Shown: one piece after another, positions 12,321 to 23,426 of the stretch
Position numbering within the stretch: position 1 is the first letter of the stretch
How the letters are laid out: each line of letters begins with the position of its first letter
From: Hygrocybe punicea
Taxonomy: Eukaryota; Basidiomycota; Agaricomycetes; Agaricales; Hygrophoraceae
Length of the DNA: 35,964 bases
Assembly (NCBI GenBank): GCA_963556145.1
Contig: CAUVYJ010000008.1
Coordinates: 1-35,964, forward strand
Reading direction: 5' to 3'
The notes under the pieces: model-generated
The model's input: only the letters and a program-made list of their open reading frames with translations
Databases searched by the model: none
Told to the model about the DNA's origin: nothing
Program-made: the position numbers and the translations under genes

Positions 12321-12572
12321 TGTCCTCCTAGTCTACTTTCATAAAGCCACTCCCTACTACTCCCTTTGCCCCCAGCCCCTTCATCCCCATCCCCCTTGCC
12401 TGCTCTTGTGGCCTGCTTATCCTCTCCCACACCCTCTCGTCTCCTGCCCACCCTCCCTTTCCACACCCTTCCCTGCCAGAAGTCATCCCTGGCTCAATTT
12501 AAATGTAATTAGTTCACTTGGTGGAATATATAAACAATGGCTACTACACTATTATCATTCAATCTCAGATGT

Positions 12573-12960
12573 GACCGGCACTCGGCATCCACACAGCCAC
12601 CTATCAGGCCCGATACTTTATATGCCATACTTTGTAGAAATTACCAAGGCATATAAACCATGATCCCTCAATTGCAAGTATGGTACACCATGGCCATTCA
12701 ACCCCTGACTGACAACTGCCGCGTCAACCCGTACCATGCTTGACCAGCACTCGGCATCCACACAGCCACCTATCAGGCCCCGATACTTTATCTGCCATAC
12801 TTTGTAGAAATTACCAAGGCATATAAACCATGATCCCTCAATTGCAAGTATTGTACACCATGGCCATTCAACCCCTGACTGACAACTGCCACGTCAACCT
12901 GTACCATCCTTTACCATGCTTGACCGGCGCTCGGCATCCGTACAGCCACTTATCAACTCC
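12573..12960. repeat. Tandem repeat, unit about 169-180 bp, about 2.2 copies
   Basis: The unit begins GACC(G/A)GC(A/G)CTCGGCATCC and recurs at 12573, 12742 and 12922. The first two copies continue nearly identically through CACAGCCACCTATCAGGCCC, TTTGTAGAAATTACCAAGG and CCATGGCCATTCAACCCCTG. The second copy has about 11 extra bases (CATCCTTTACC) at its end. The third copy breaks off after the first 45 or so bases. Nothing in the unit looks coding. Confidence 0.85.
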
Positions 12961-13684
12961 GACTGGTCATGCCAGCGCCTCACCGATTTCCCGATGTATG
13001 CACCTTTCTCTTCTCTGTTATAGGACCGCAATACCGTTTTCAGGGATCCCATTCGGTCCTTTCCCGCTGTTTGTTGCCAAGTTCCATCAAAGAGCCAGTC
13101 ATTGACAAAATGCTAGTGCATTTCAGTGAACAACTAAGGGACGCCATCACGTTGTCACCCCGGGTACGATCCGACTCTGCGCAGTCTTGCGCTCTGTCCT
13201 TGTCATCATATGTGGCTCCTGGTGTCGGCAACCCTTTTACTGCCATTAGCAGTAAGCTCATTAAGTTTACTTCAAAGGCAAAAAATCTTTTCACCAAATA
13301 AATACTTGTGTAATACATATTTTGGCTCTTGAACTATAGTTGTAGTGCCACTAATTAATTAATTAATTAAGAGGAGGAGGAGGAGAACAGGATTCTTTAT
13401 TTTATTATGCACATAGCCATTCTTCCCCCCTTCTTATCACCATACTAATTCATACTTGAGGTCTGATGAATTTTTCTGTTGTGCAAGTAATTTTTCAAGC
13501 AATTGTGTGTCATTTTTCCTTTTTGTAATTATAAACTAGAATAAATGTATAATACAGGGAGAAATGAGGGTAAGGAGCAGAATGCAGGAGACAAGGAAAC
13601 AAAAGGGAGCAGGAAGGAGTGAGAGGGGGAGGGAGTGGGAGTGGGGTTAGGGAGTAAGCTGAGTTTGGATGACCTGTATCTTAC
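12961..13684. other. Intergenic sequence with microsatellites
   Basis: A 110-codon plus-strand frame runs at 12969-13301, but its translation shows no recognisable domain and its codon use is unremarkable. A TTAA-type microsatellite followed by a (GGA)n run lies at about 13353-13387. A purine-rich tract follows at 13555-13660. Downstream of it the last recognisable exon of the reverse-strand P450 ends at 13685; the expected final P450 exon was not found. Confidence 0.4.
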
Positions 13685-14667
13685 ATCGGACTGCAACTCT
13701 ATGTCATAGAGAAGGAGAATCGTTGCAAGAGTAAGCTGCATCTCCATATACGCGAGGCTGTCGTGAACTAAGGTTAGCAGAGTTCCCTGCTCCGTAATCC
13801 TGAAACTCACTTCCTGCCAATCTATATGCGGTAAAAGGTGTAAACAATAAGTCATTTACGAAAATGAAGCGAAGCATACGCAGGCTCGAGGACCTTTTCC
13901 AAATGCCGAAAGATAGTGCTGAAGATTGTGGTCCGCCAACCATCTCTCTAGCTGGAAATTTTCTGGATCACCCCAAATATTATCGTCGTGTTGGATGCTC
14001 CATCCAGGAACGGACATCTCCATCTAACAGACCTTAACGACCATATGACAAGCCGTGAGTGCGGCTACTCGCCCCTGCTGGGAAAAACACATAACACCGC
14101 CTTGTGGGACTGAGCGATGCAGCCCAATTGCAGCGAGAGCAAAATACCGAAGTCTGACGAAAACAGTAAATTAATTAATACACAGCACGGAGAATACAAT
14201 ATACCCTTCGTCAATGGTTGCTTGCAGATATGGAATATCCTTGACTTGATCATACCTGGGGAACTCATTGCATCCAACTGTGTTTTCCAGAGCCTCCATC
14301 AGCTTTTGGTGCACACGGGGATTCCAACCAAGGAGGTGGATAATGGCTGTAATCGAATTGGAAGTTGTATTCGAACCTGCAATGCTACATAGTGCATGCC
14401 ATTGTGTTGTAGTATAGAGCATGCAACGACTCACATAAGTGTCACAGTCTCGGCGATAAGCTTGTTGATTTGCTCAGGATTCAGATTATCGTCATCCTCG
14501 GTCCACCCCCGAATGAGTTTGCTCAGGATATCCTCGCGTTGTGTGCCCCCAAGCACTTCGCGACACGTAGTCGGGCAAGGTCAATTAAGCCAGTCCATGG
14601 TTTGTGTCCTCGCATAAAGAACGGATCCGGGATGATTTTCGACGGGGGTTCGAAGCAAGGATGGAGG
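13685..14667 (-). pseudogene. Cytochrome P450, C-terminal part of the gene split by the hAT element
   Basis: Read on the reverse strand from 14667, this part gives IIPDPFFMRGHKPW, then EDILSKLIRGWTEDDD and, across an intron, an I-helix AGSNTTSNS. It continues with YDQVKDIPYLQATIDE and, across another intron, the K-helix ExxR (EGLR) and GLHRSVPQGG. Next come QHDDNIWGDPENFQLERW and the haem loop FGKGPRAC, joined across an intron to IGRNLAYMEMQLTLATILL, so FxxGxRxCxG is complete after splicing. The I-helix acid usually seen as AGxDT is Asn here. Frameshifts occur near 14545 and a stop near 13998. The best resemblance is to CYP53-like (benzoate 4-monooxygenase type) enzymes, a loose assignment. 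The N-terminal part is at 24004-24852. Confidence 0.8.
14660..14667. repeat. hAT target site duplication, left copy
   Basis: GATGGAGG directly precedes the left TIR, and the same eight bases follow the right TIR at 23996-24003. Eight bases is the standard hAT duplication length. Confidence 0.97.
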
Positions 14668-14805
14668 TAGTGTTGCCACGGCTCGGTCCGAAACCGTTAG
14701 CCGATTGAGCCGAGCCGATGATTAGCCGAGCCGAGCCGTTGCTACGGCTAACGGTTAAACCTCGGCTTAGCCGTGGCTAGCCGTTTTGAGCCGTTACAAA
14801 ATTTC
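14668..14805. repeat. hAT left TIR and subterminal AGCCG/GTTAGCCG repeats
   Basis: The 23-bp TIR is followed by about 110 bases made largely of GCCGAGCCG, CCGTTAGCCG, CGGCTAACGG and GGCTTAGCCG in both orientations. The right end has the same vocabulary. Clustered short subterminal repeats are where hAT transposases bind; that function here is inferred. Confidence 0.9.
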
Positions 14806-15119
14806 CAAATTAGGAAATATAATGATTTCGAGGTTTCCGGAGTGTTTGCTGGCTCGCAACTGGTTTTCTGGCATTGCCCAAGGCTCAAAACATCACCAGA
14901 CGACTGCTGTGCTAATGAAGGATAGATTTTGGTGTAAAATATAATAATACTGAATAATTATTGCATCTACATAGTCTCAATTACCTTGATGAACAACCAT
15001 GTCGTATCGTAACTTGTAACAGTCACCATTTGATACTGAAGAGATGAAACATTGAGCCATTAAATCTGACCTATAGAAAGAAGCTCACGTTGTCAATGCT
15101 TCGGGCGTTACTGAGATGC

Positions 15120-16031
15120 GAGAGGGTTTGTAAGGGAAGCCATTTGAAGACACTCTTGGCTTGCGTTCGTTCTGTTGACCCAAATGTCCGGTTTCGCTGG
15201 ATCCAGACACTAGATGTGGTTCGTTGTAGCAAATAAGAGGCAGCAAAATTATGTCTCCTAATTTTTACTTTTATTTTATTTTATTTTATTTGGAGGGTCG
15301 ACATACCTGACTTCAGCAGCAGTGACACCATCGAGGCTGTTTAAGAGTCCACACAGACGTAGCCTTGAAGTGTGAGTAGTTTCAGTTGCGTTCATAGGTG
15401 GACATAATGTCACGACTGACAGAGCACGTAAATGTATAGCCATGCGAGAAAGCGACTTGCCTGATTGAAACATATCCCATTAACGTCGTCAAAGTATTAT
15501 CACTTATGCAGTACTTATGCTAGGATTCAGCTTCAAGAAAGGCTGACGACATAGATATCAAGGCCGAGTTCGCCAGCTAAGGAATCGATGAGTGATAGTT
15601 TACCGCTATCTTTAAACCCTCCAACCATCAAAGAGTTCCAAAGGGGATCCATTGTCGAGCAGAGGTTGTACATGGCAAGGGCTAAATTGTTGTCTCCAAT
15701 GCCATGTCGATAGCCTTGGAGCGTGCAAGAGAACCATAAGATGAAAGAAATCAGAATAATTATTGCTATTCGAGAAATATAACTGCTCTCACCGAGATTG
15801 TTGACTGCCATCATGATTACATCCTCGACTCCGAATACTCGCACCAGGACAAAATTTGTTTGACAAAATCATGTTCCACCACGAAGGAGAGAATGGTCCT
15901 TGCAGGTGGGAGAGTAGGCTAGTCCCATCAAAATTAGACATCATTTTTTGCAATGCAGGGTTCGACTGACTCACCTTGAAAAAACGGATAGTCCAGGGCA
16001 AATGTCCAATATATTCCGCTGATGCCCTCAA
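15120..16031 (-). pseudogene. BCS1-like AAA+ ATPase relic inside the hAT element
   Basis: On the reverse strand several short exon-like pieces resemble the BCS1 family. The Walker A region reads SGKLSLIDSLAGELGLDIYV followed by VSLS, corresponding to GxGK(S/T)SLI...ALAGELGLDIYVVSLS with a degraded P-loop. A later piece reads LCGLLNSLDGVTAAEV, close to the GLLNALDGV segment after Walker B. A still later piece, KPDIWVNRTNASQE, resembles the region after the arginine finger. The intervening Walker B exon and much of the N-terminal domain are missing or unrecognisable, and frames change between pieces. BCS1 normally translocates the Rieske protein in mitochondria, but BCS1-like genes are widely multiplied in Agaricomycetes. 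Whether this is captured cargo or an older host fragment cannot be told. Confidence 0.7.
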
Positions 16032-16039
16032 CCGAGTTG

Positions 16040-17167
16040 TCTACAGGGAGAATGTGAGGATGTTGCTACATGCAGGCTGACACGAAATCACCAAGTGCAA
16101 CACGCAAATCATTGCAAGTATTATGAGAGAGACCACAGGTAGAAGATGTCGAGACACCCCCAGTACACAGGGGGATAGGAAAAGGCGATGACTTGTGAAA
16201 AGTTTGAGTGCCCAGCACTAGTGAAACAGATGGAAGGACGTGAAATATGGACCAGAAAATAAGATGATGAAGGCCGAAGACAGGGAGATGCAGAGACAAC
16301 AGGGACGAGACTTTGCGGTGCTCAGCACTGGCAAAGATGGTAGAAAGCGACGGGGACAAGTCTTTGCTGGTGCTCGGCACTGGCAAAGATGGTTGAGAAG
16401 AACATAAGGCTCTTACGGTCACAGTATGGTGAAGCTCAAGTCTCACGGTCACATGATCGAGTTACTGTTGAGCGCCATTCTAAGTCTTTTCTCTTCATCT
16501 CCCCTTGATTGAATCATAGGGAGATTCTTGTCTCTCTTCTCCCCTTGATTGAATCATAGGGAGATGTTCCTTCCTGGTTGTGTTATCTGCCGATGCCGAC
16601 ACTGAGGTTCTTATCTGCCATTTTGCTATGGCTGGCGTCGTCTTCCCCCTACTCTTTGCTTCCCCGGCTCTGGGTACGTTGACTTATCCCCCTCTTCGCA
16701 ATGGGTTGTCATCCTATTCATATCTTGCACCAGGATCTGCCCGTTTGACACAAGGAACAGATCAAGACCACACCCTCGATACATGTGTCTGCATGCTGTT
16801 TCGCTTAGCACCGTGTTTTTTTAATCTCCACGTTTTTTTCCCTTTGCCACTACTGAGACGTTCATATTTTTTCTATTGTACTTTTACCAATAATTTGTAT
16901 TTCATGTGTATTTCATACATCCACCATCAAACTCACCCGGTTACGTCTGCATCTTCAACTTATTCACCACGTTGTACAGGAGAAATGTAATTGTTAGTAG
17001 CGTTCATGGCAGGACAATAGTCATACAGCATGCACACAAGTTGCAATACGTCTTGATTGAGATCGGTTACACCCTTGGAAAGCTATCGTGTCTGGAGGTC
17101 CGTTAAATTGAAATTCACGTCAGTCATCATATATTCGACTGAACTTTGCATAACTCTTTAGACCAAT
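16040..17167. repeat. Non-coding spacer of the hAT element with direct repeats
   Basis: No gene is supported. At 16316-16392 a unit containing GCACTGGCAAAGATGGT occurs twice. At about 16497-16565 a unit of about 40 bases containing CTCCCCTTGATTGAATCATA and GGGAGAT occurs twice in tandem. A 128-codon reverse frame at 16066-16452 spans the first repeat, is Ser/Leu/Pro-rich and shows no domain. The last several hundred bases form the promoter side of the transposase gene. Confidence 0.5.
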
Positions 17168-20100
17168 ATGCCTCCTCGACGTGGAGCCAAAAAGTCCAAG
17201 ACGACTGCCTTTGCAAATGGCGCGCTTCAAACATCCTTCCGAATTCAAGGTAGATATTTCACTTTTAAACCCACTCATATACGGTGCTGACATTCTCATA
17301 CATATCCAGTACCTCAACTGTCCACTCCAACTCCTGAACCGATCCATCGAGACAAAGGAAAGGGCAAGGCCGTTGAAGTAGACATCGACGATCCCTTTGG
17401 TCCCGGCTTTCTATCAAGACCTACCAACCCAGCCATTACACCGATTCGACAGGTGGGGCCTGCGATATTGGACCGTGCTCGGCGAAGGGTTCTTTCTGCA
17501 AAAGCTAATGACCCAAACAACGCAGCAGCAGCTGTCGATATTCTATTTACACCATCTCCTTGCTCACGCCGTCGTCGTCAACAAAGGAAGACGCCTGTCA
17601 CAGCTTCTTCTCGCAACCCACCCAACTTATTCTCTTCTGGCAGCCCAATCATACCCATTCGACAAGTCACATTCCGATTACCATCGAGTTCTCCCAGTGA
17701 TGGTCCCTTCACCTCACTTTCACCTCCACAAGCCTCAACTTCACAGCAACCTTCACTCCCACTCTTTGACCTAGCAACTGCTACGTCCACGTCCTCACCA
17801 ACGTCGCCGGTGTCGCCGGTGTCAACGTCCAGCTCTAAGTCTAGTGGGTCAGAATCCAACCATAACCCACGGCCACCTGCAGCAAATCCGGCAACTCGTT
17901 CATCGCGAACGAATGGTCCCGCAGGCAACAAGTCTCGTCACATCGCATCGGACGTGTGGACTTTCTTCGAAAAGATGGGAAACCAGTATAGTTGCATGTT
18001 CTGCGGGTATGTGTTTCCACATCCTAGTTATTATATGATGCTGAACGACTTAAATAGAAATATCCATGCAACGAATCCAAGCTATAAGATTACCAAATTT
18101 AGTGTCAAGACATCCACCGGGACTATTCGCCGTCACTTGATAGAGGAACACATGAATGTTTGGGTGTCTGGTTGTGACGAGTTGGGCATCAAGATAAAGG
18201 CAAAGAGTGCCCAGGCTGCCCTGGATGGATATCGAAAGGGTAAAGGGCAACCAACGGGATGGATGCCGCAAGAACGCACATCGTACTCGAGGGAAGCTTT
18301 CGTTGACGCAATCATCGAGTTCATTGTCGGCGATGATCAGGTATATTTTTCGATTGTTTTATATTCCTGTATTGATGAGATATCATTATTTTAGTCAATC
18401 AATGTTGTCGAATCACCGCATCTGCGGGCAATTTTCCTCATGCTTCGAGAAGAACTTCGGGAGTCGGATATTCCTGGCAGGACTACGATCCGTAAACGCA
18501 TTGAAGAGACGCTTCAAGAACATTTAGATCAACTAAGTAAAGACATGCAGGTCAGAGCGGCTGCTACCTGCATTTTGACTATTCTTGTTAATAAAGGAAC
18601 AGCACTCATTAGGGAAGATTTCATTCACAATGGATATGTGGTCCGATCCGAATCATTCTCCTTTCATGGCTATCACGGCTCATTGGATCCAATCGCATAC
18701 TGAAGAAACCCCCACTGGCCGTCAACACATTCTCAGATTACGTTCCGACTTGGTGGGATTTCATCGTGTTCCTGGGCGACATGATGGCGAGCATCTCGCC
18801 CATGTATTCATATACGTTACTGATCGGCTTATGATTACTCACAAGGTATTCAATATTCAAAGTTTCTTCGTATTCTCGTTGACCCTCATCCTCTCAGATT
18901 GGATGGATTACCCTCGACAATGCCTCAAACAATGATACGTTCATGGCCATATTAGAGCGTGAACTTCGGCGACGGAAAATCAAATTTGACAAAATTGAGT
19001 GTCGAATTAGGTAGGTGACATGATTTTGTTGCTGCACCATAAGTACTAATACTCTTTACCTCCAGATGTTTCCCCCACATCGTCAACCTTGCTTGCAAGG
19101 CTGTGCTAGCGGCAATCACCAATCTCGACTATGTGGCTGAAACCGCTGACGACTTTTACCCTGCAAACTTCTTGGAAGGGATTGACCGAGATCCAATTGC
19201 AACTGTCTGATCTCTCATTCGTGCAGTATGTCTCTCTCTTGCTATCTTGTGCAGCAACTTACCTTTTGATGCGAAAACATTAATTTATACTAGATCCGAT
19301 CATCTTCTCTGCGCCGACAGTATTTTTCATCCTTGTTTGAGAGATTAGAGCAGAAGGAACTTCAGCTTCTGCGTGACATGGAAGTGAGGTGGTCTTCAAC
19401 ATTACTCATGATTGAACGAGCCATTGATCTTCAAGAGGTATTTTTTATTTTTTATTTCGTGGCCAATATTTGACGTGGTTATCTAGGTTCTTGACACCTT
19501 CCTCGAAAGCCGGGAATTTTCTGAACTGCACAAGTTCCAGCTCCGTGATTCCGACTGGAACGCTCTTCGAAAATTTCAATCTATTCTCCAGGTGAGTGTA
19601 TTTGATTGTTCCTTTTCTATATAATGTATTATCATTGTCAGATTCCACATGCCTTCCAACAAATGTTATCACATGAGAAGACTCCAACATTATGTCACGC
19701 CGTACCTGCATTTGAAGCGATGCTCAATGTCTGGAAAGTACATCAAGAGCAGAATCCGGAAACTTCTGAAATCGTCCAGAAGGGGATCGACAAACTTGAA
19801 TTATATAGTAGCCGAACGGACATGGTCCCTGCTTACACACTGGCCATGAGTCTGTATCTAACTAATTTTTTGCTTTTGCTGACGGTTTTTTTCCAGTTCT
19901 AGATCCATCCATCAAATTGACGTGGCTCGAGGAGTACATGCCAGAGCGAGTTGATTGGGCCAAAGATTTATTTATTAATGCCGTATGTACCAATAATATT
20001 TCCGCTTTTATCACCTGAATTACTCCATCTTACATAGCTTCGCCCGTATGACCCTACTACTGGAACCGAGGGCCCTGTAGTAAATGCAGAACCACCTGCA

Positions 20101-20620
20101 GTCCTGCCACGTCCCACTGCGAGAGACATCCTCGGCCTCAACCGTATTCGAGGTCACTCAGTTGTGCAACGGGCAATAGAAGTCGAGGCCGCAGCTTACC
20201 TTCGCGATACACAGCCAACAACAAAGAGTCTGACATACTGGCAGGTATGTGAGGCCGATGACAGATGTATCCATTTCATGCTAAACATAGTTGGACAAGG
20301 AAAATCAACTTCGCTATCCGAGAATTTTTTCTCTCGCCATGGACATTTTACCGATACAAGCTTCGGCAGTGCCTTGTGAAAGAGTGTTTTCGTCAAGCAA
20401 GGAAACTATGACTGCATGACGGAATCGCATTTCACCTGAATTAATGGAAGCCCTTCAACTTTTGAAGTATTCCATTCGGCAGGGAAGAGGTCTCAATTTT
20501 ACGGATGGTCTGGATTGGGGTCAGGAGCTTCATGAGTTGGAGACTTACGATGATGCACAGATGCAGCTCCCAGAAGATGTCAACTCATTCATTCAGTCTC
20601 TTACAGAAAAACTTCAGTAG
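17168..20620 (+). pseudogene. hAT transposase with BED zinc finger, two internal TGA codons
   Basis: From the ATG at 17168 about thirteen exons joined by short GT-AG introns give a protein of roughly 930 residues. It begins with a basic segment (MPPRRGAKKSK) and a long Ser/Pro/Thr-rich linker. A BED-type finger follows (WTFFEKMGNQYSCMFCG, then RRHLIEEH), split by an intron near 18006. The catalytic domain starts with GKISFTMDMWSD near 18605, then ITLDNASNND near 18915. The C-terminal hAT dimerisation block reads PIQASAVPCERVFSSSKET near 20350 and continues past a stop to NRISPELMEALQLLKYSI. In-frame TGA codons occur at 19208-19210 (inside IATV-stop-SLIRA) and 20417-20419 (TMTA-stop-RNRIS), both where Arg fits. 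No frameshift was found, so decay seems to be by point nonsense changes only. The gene runs tail-to-tail with the neighbouring unknown gene, about 120 bases apart. Confidence 0.92.
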
Positions 20621-20741
20621 AAATATAAATTTTATTATGAAACGAAGGGACACAAGAACATCACGTAAATAATGTGGTCGACGTGGATGGTAAGACAAAT
20701 GTACACGATACAAGGAAAAACAATGAAACGAGACCAACAAA

Positions 20742-23334
20742 CTACGGAAATGTCTCGCCTTCTATGAACCGGCCCGCTACCTCATGTATCTTCTGAGCCA
20801 AACGCAGTGACCTTCCATGCCTCGGAAGAGATTCATACCACTTTCCAGCAGTCCGACATGGGGCCTTGTTCTGCTGGATGAGTTCGAGACGTTTCTGAAA
20901 CCAGTCCTCGGCAGCGGGAGTCCAGTGGCCAACATTGAAAAGGCTCTTCTGCCAAGTTGAGTGCTTTGGCCACCAGGAAAGATGGGAGACCTGTTGGTTC
21001 GATCCTACATCACGTTGACTTAACGCATGGCTGACGAATCCAGAGAGGGTACCCACCAGTATACACCCTATATACGCCACATATGAGGTCAAGCTCATCT
21101 TCACCGAGGTGATCGTCACAGAAAGTAGTGCCATCCGCAAAATGGAAGACTTGCCCACGAGAGAAGGCTGCACTAGAGGGGCCAGTAAGAACCCGTCCAG
21201 GGCCAACGAATTCCATCGCGAGGCGCCAGACAATACCACCCTTGAGGATTGCTTCACGTGCATGTGGAGAACGTAGAAAATGGTCTCGAGCCGCTTCATA
21301 AGCGGCATAATCAGCAGCATCAGGCTGGTAGCCAACTGCACGCACACCGAGAGATATGGGGGGTGGTGGAGGGCCTGTCGATGGAGGTGGGTGTGAAAAG
21401 GCAGGGCAAGGATTGAGGGTATTGAAGGGGATTCCGCGTTCCGCAAGATACCGAACAGCTTCTGTGATATCCCTACACGATCGGAGGCATTGCAGAGCGG
21501 TGACCGGACTATCTACTGTAAGCAGCCAATCAATATTCGCAGTAGCACTCGTGGACCCGACAAAATATATTTTTTGATCTCTATTGTTCATCATCTCCCT
21601 CCGCTCAATTGTCAGATAATGTTCCTGTCGTTCACGCAATGGAAAAAGGCTCGACGAACTGAGATCCCATGGCATAGCTGATAACCCGTCCACTGGTCCA
21701 TCGATCAGACGTGCGACGAAGTCGAAGATTGGGCCCTTGTATTTAGTAGCCACTTGAGGGTGAGGGTCCTGCAAAATATTAAGGGTCCGGTCCCATTCGG
21801 TATTTGATGGCGTAGGACCGTCAGCATAGGCGGTGTCATCCCAATCGAATCCAAAGCGATCATAAAGACGGCAGTCAAGGGTAGTCGTAAATTTAGGAGC
21901 AGCGGCATCCGTGTGGCGATCGCCGACACCATGAATGGACAGCACATCTCACTGCCAGTGTTCCGCAGGAAGTGGACCCGCAGGTATTGTTTGGCTATTG
22001 ATTTGATCAGCAGGTTGCCTCGCCTCACCTTCTTCCAAGGTGGGATCGTCATATTCACCGTCGTAGTCGTCGTTACCGAATGGGTCTTCGTTGTCTGGCG
22101 CGTCGGGGTTAAATTCGGTACAGACGTCCCATTCCCTATCAAAGGCATTATATCGCATATGTTCCGGCGGCTTTTCTTCCCACAGATCTTCTATCTCTCT
22201 GAAATTGACTCTCGTTCTGAGGCGAAAGCCATCCATTTCCAGCCAGCGGAAGACAGCAGCCCCTCTCTTCCCCGGTGCGCGAAAGCGTTCACCTTCCTTC
22301 TGACGAGCCAAGCGAGCGGCTGTTTCTTGTGCAGTCTCCATGGCAGCAATTTTCTCGTGGCGTACTGCTTGTCGAACAAAGAATTCCTGCCAAGTTTCTC
22401 CAAGTTTCTGGCGAGAGCCTGGGTTTGGCTTAGGGAACTTCTTGGAGGATGTTACATCAGTGGTAGGGCTAGGCGGTGGCGGAGACAACTGCTCCAACTG
22501 CCACTGCTGGCAGGCAGCCTGGACTTGTGCATTATTGGGTAAGTAGTTTGCCACCTCGGGTTTGGGTGATACGCGTAGGGGCTTGTCGAGGGTGCTCCAT
22601 ACGAACCAGATAGGGATATCGATTCTGACGAGTCTTGGGATGTGTGCCAACCATTTGCATTGATGCACGTCAATGACCACGCCTACTCTCGGAATGCTGT
22701 CGGTGAAGTCGGCGATCGGTGAATCCCGCAGTTGCTGGACCCACTCTGGGTGGACCTTGGTTTCGCTAGTGAGTATCTTCACCCAGTTGGGGTCGTCGCC
22801 ATATGGGACATAGCTGGCTGTGAAAAATGAGATGGCCATCGAACACAGTCCCATCAACGGTATGAAAGCATCTCGGGACTTCATGGCACACTTTCGGGCT
22901 GAGTGTTCACGTGTATGAATGCGGAGGTAGCCGTATGTGTGAGGGACGGGGAAACATCTGTATTCAAGTGGAAAAAAGGCACCCGGGGCTTTTCCCAGTA
23001 ATTCCCGAGCAACCACATAGAGAGAGGTTTCGAGATCGTGCCATTTTTCTCGGGTAGCAGCTGATAATTGGAACCCACCACGGACGCGTTCAATAGATAG
23101 CGACTTGTAATCACAGACTAGACGCTGTATTAATGGGTGATCCCATCGTATCGAACGGGGCACAAATGGGAGCTGTGGAAGATCGTTGCACGCCCAATTC
23201 GTTGTATAGGTCCACTCTGGCCCTGGATCATCACAGTCGAAATTGTGGTAACTGGGGAAGGCAGCTAAGGGACCCGCATTTGGGGAGGTGATTACAAAGT
23301 TGTCGAGGATGAAGGTTTTGAAGGTCGACGGCAT
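20742..23334 (-). pseudogene. Large gene of unknown function carried by the hAT element, one internal TGA
   Basis: The reverse-strand ATG at 23334 opens 462 codons, beginning MPSTFKTFILDNFVITSPNA and including FDCDDPGPEWTYTTNWACND and VVIDVHQCKWLAHIPRLVRI. A helical, charged region rich in Gln, Arg and Glu follows (KLGETWQEFFVRQAVRHEK), then an acidic stretch. TGA at 21949-21951 interrupts the frame, but it resumes without shift as DVLSIHGVGDRH. It continues with LYDRFGFDWDDTAY, VRYLAERGIPF, AMEFVGPGRVLTGPS and LICGVYRVYTG. A short intron near 21003-21050 leads to SHLSWWPKHSTWQKSLFNVG, AAEDWFQKRLELI and a stop at 20742. The total is about 845 residues. I recognise no enzymatic domain. The block ending in SWWPK...W...WFQ.RL resembles a hypothetical protein repeated in Agaricomycete genomes. 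Being convergent with the transposase inside the same TIRs suggests it is a stable part of this hAT lineage. Confidence 0.75.
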
Positions 23335-23426
23335 CTGACAGCAGTATTTGGGTTAATAGAATAGGTGCAAAAAAAAAGATACACACGGATAGGGATGCAA
23401 AGGAGCGGTGAAAGACGAAGTCAAAG

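Noticed and set aside
12573..12960. CRISPR-like array
   Set aside because: The unit is about 170-180 bp and directly tandem without spacers, and the genome is eukaryotic.
12969..13301. 110-codon plus-strand frame as a gene
   Set aside because: No domain, no splice-supported extension and no family resemblance; kept only as an intergenic remark.
16066..16452. 128-codon reverse frame in the hAT spacer
   Set aside because: It spans a direct repeat, is Ser/Leu/Pro-rich, and has no domain or splice context.
9555..20419. In-frame TGA codons as selenocysteine or other programmed recoding
   Set aside because: The sites align with Arg, not Cys, contexts, no recoding element was seen, and a frameshift occurs in the same Plavaka gene; CpG decay is simpler.
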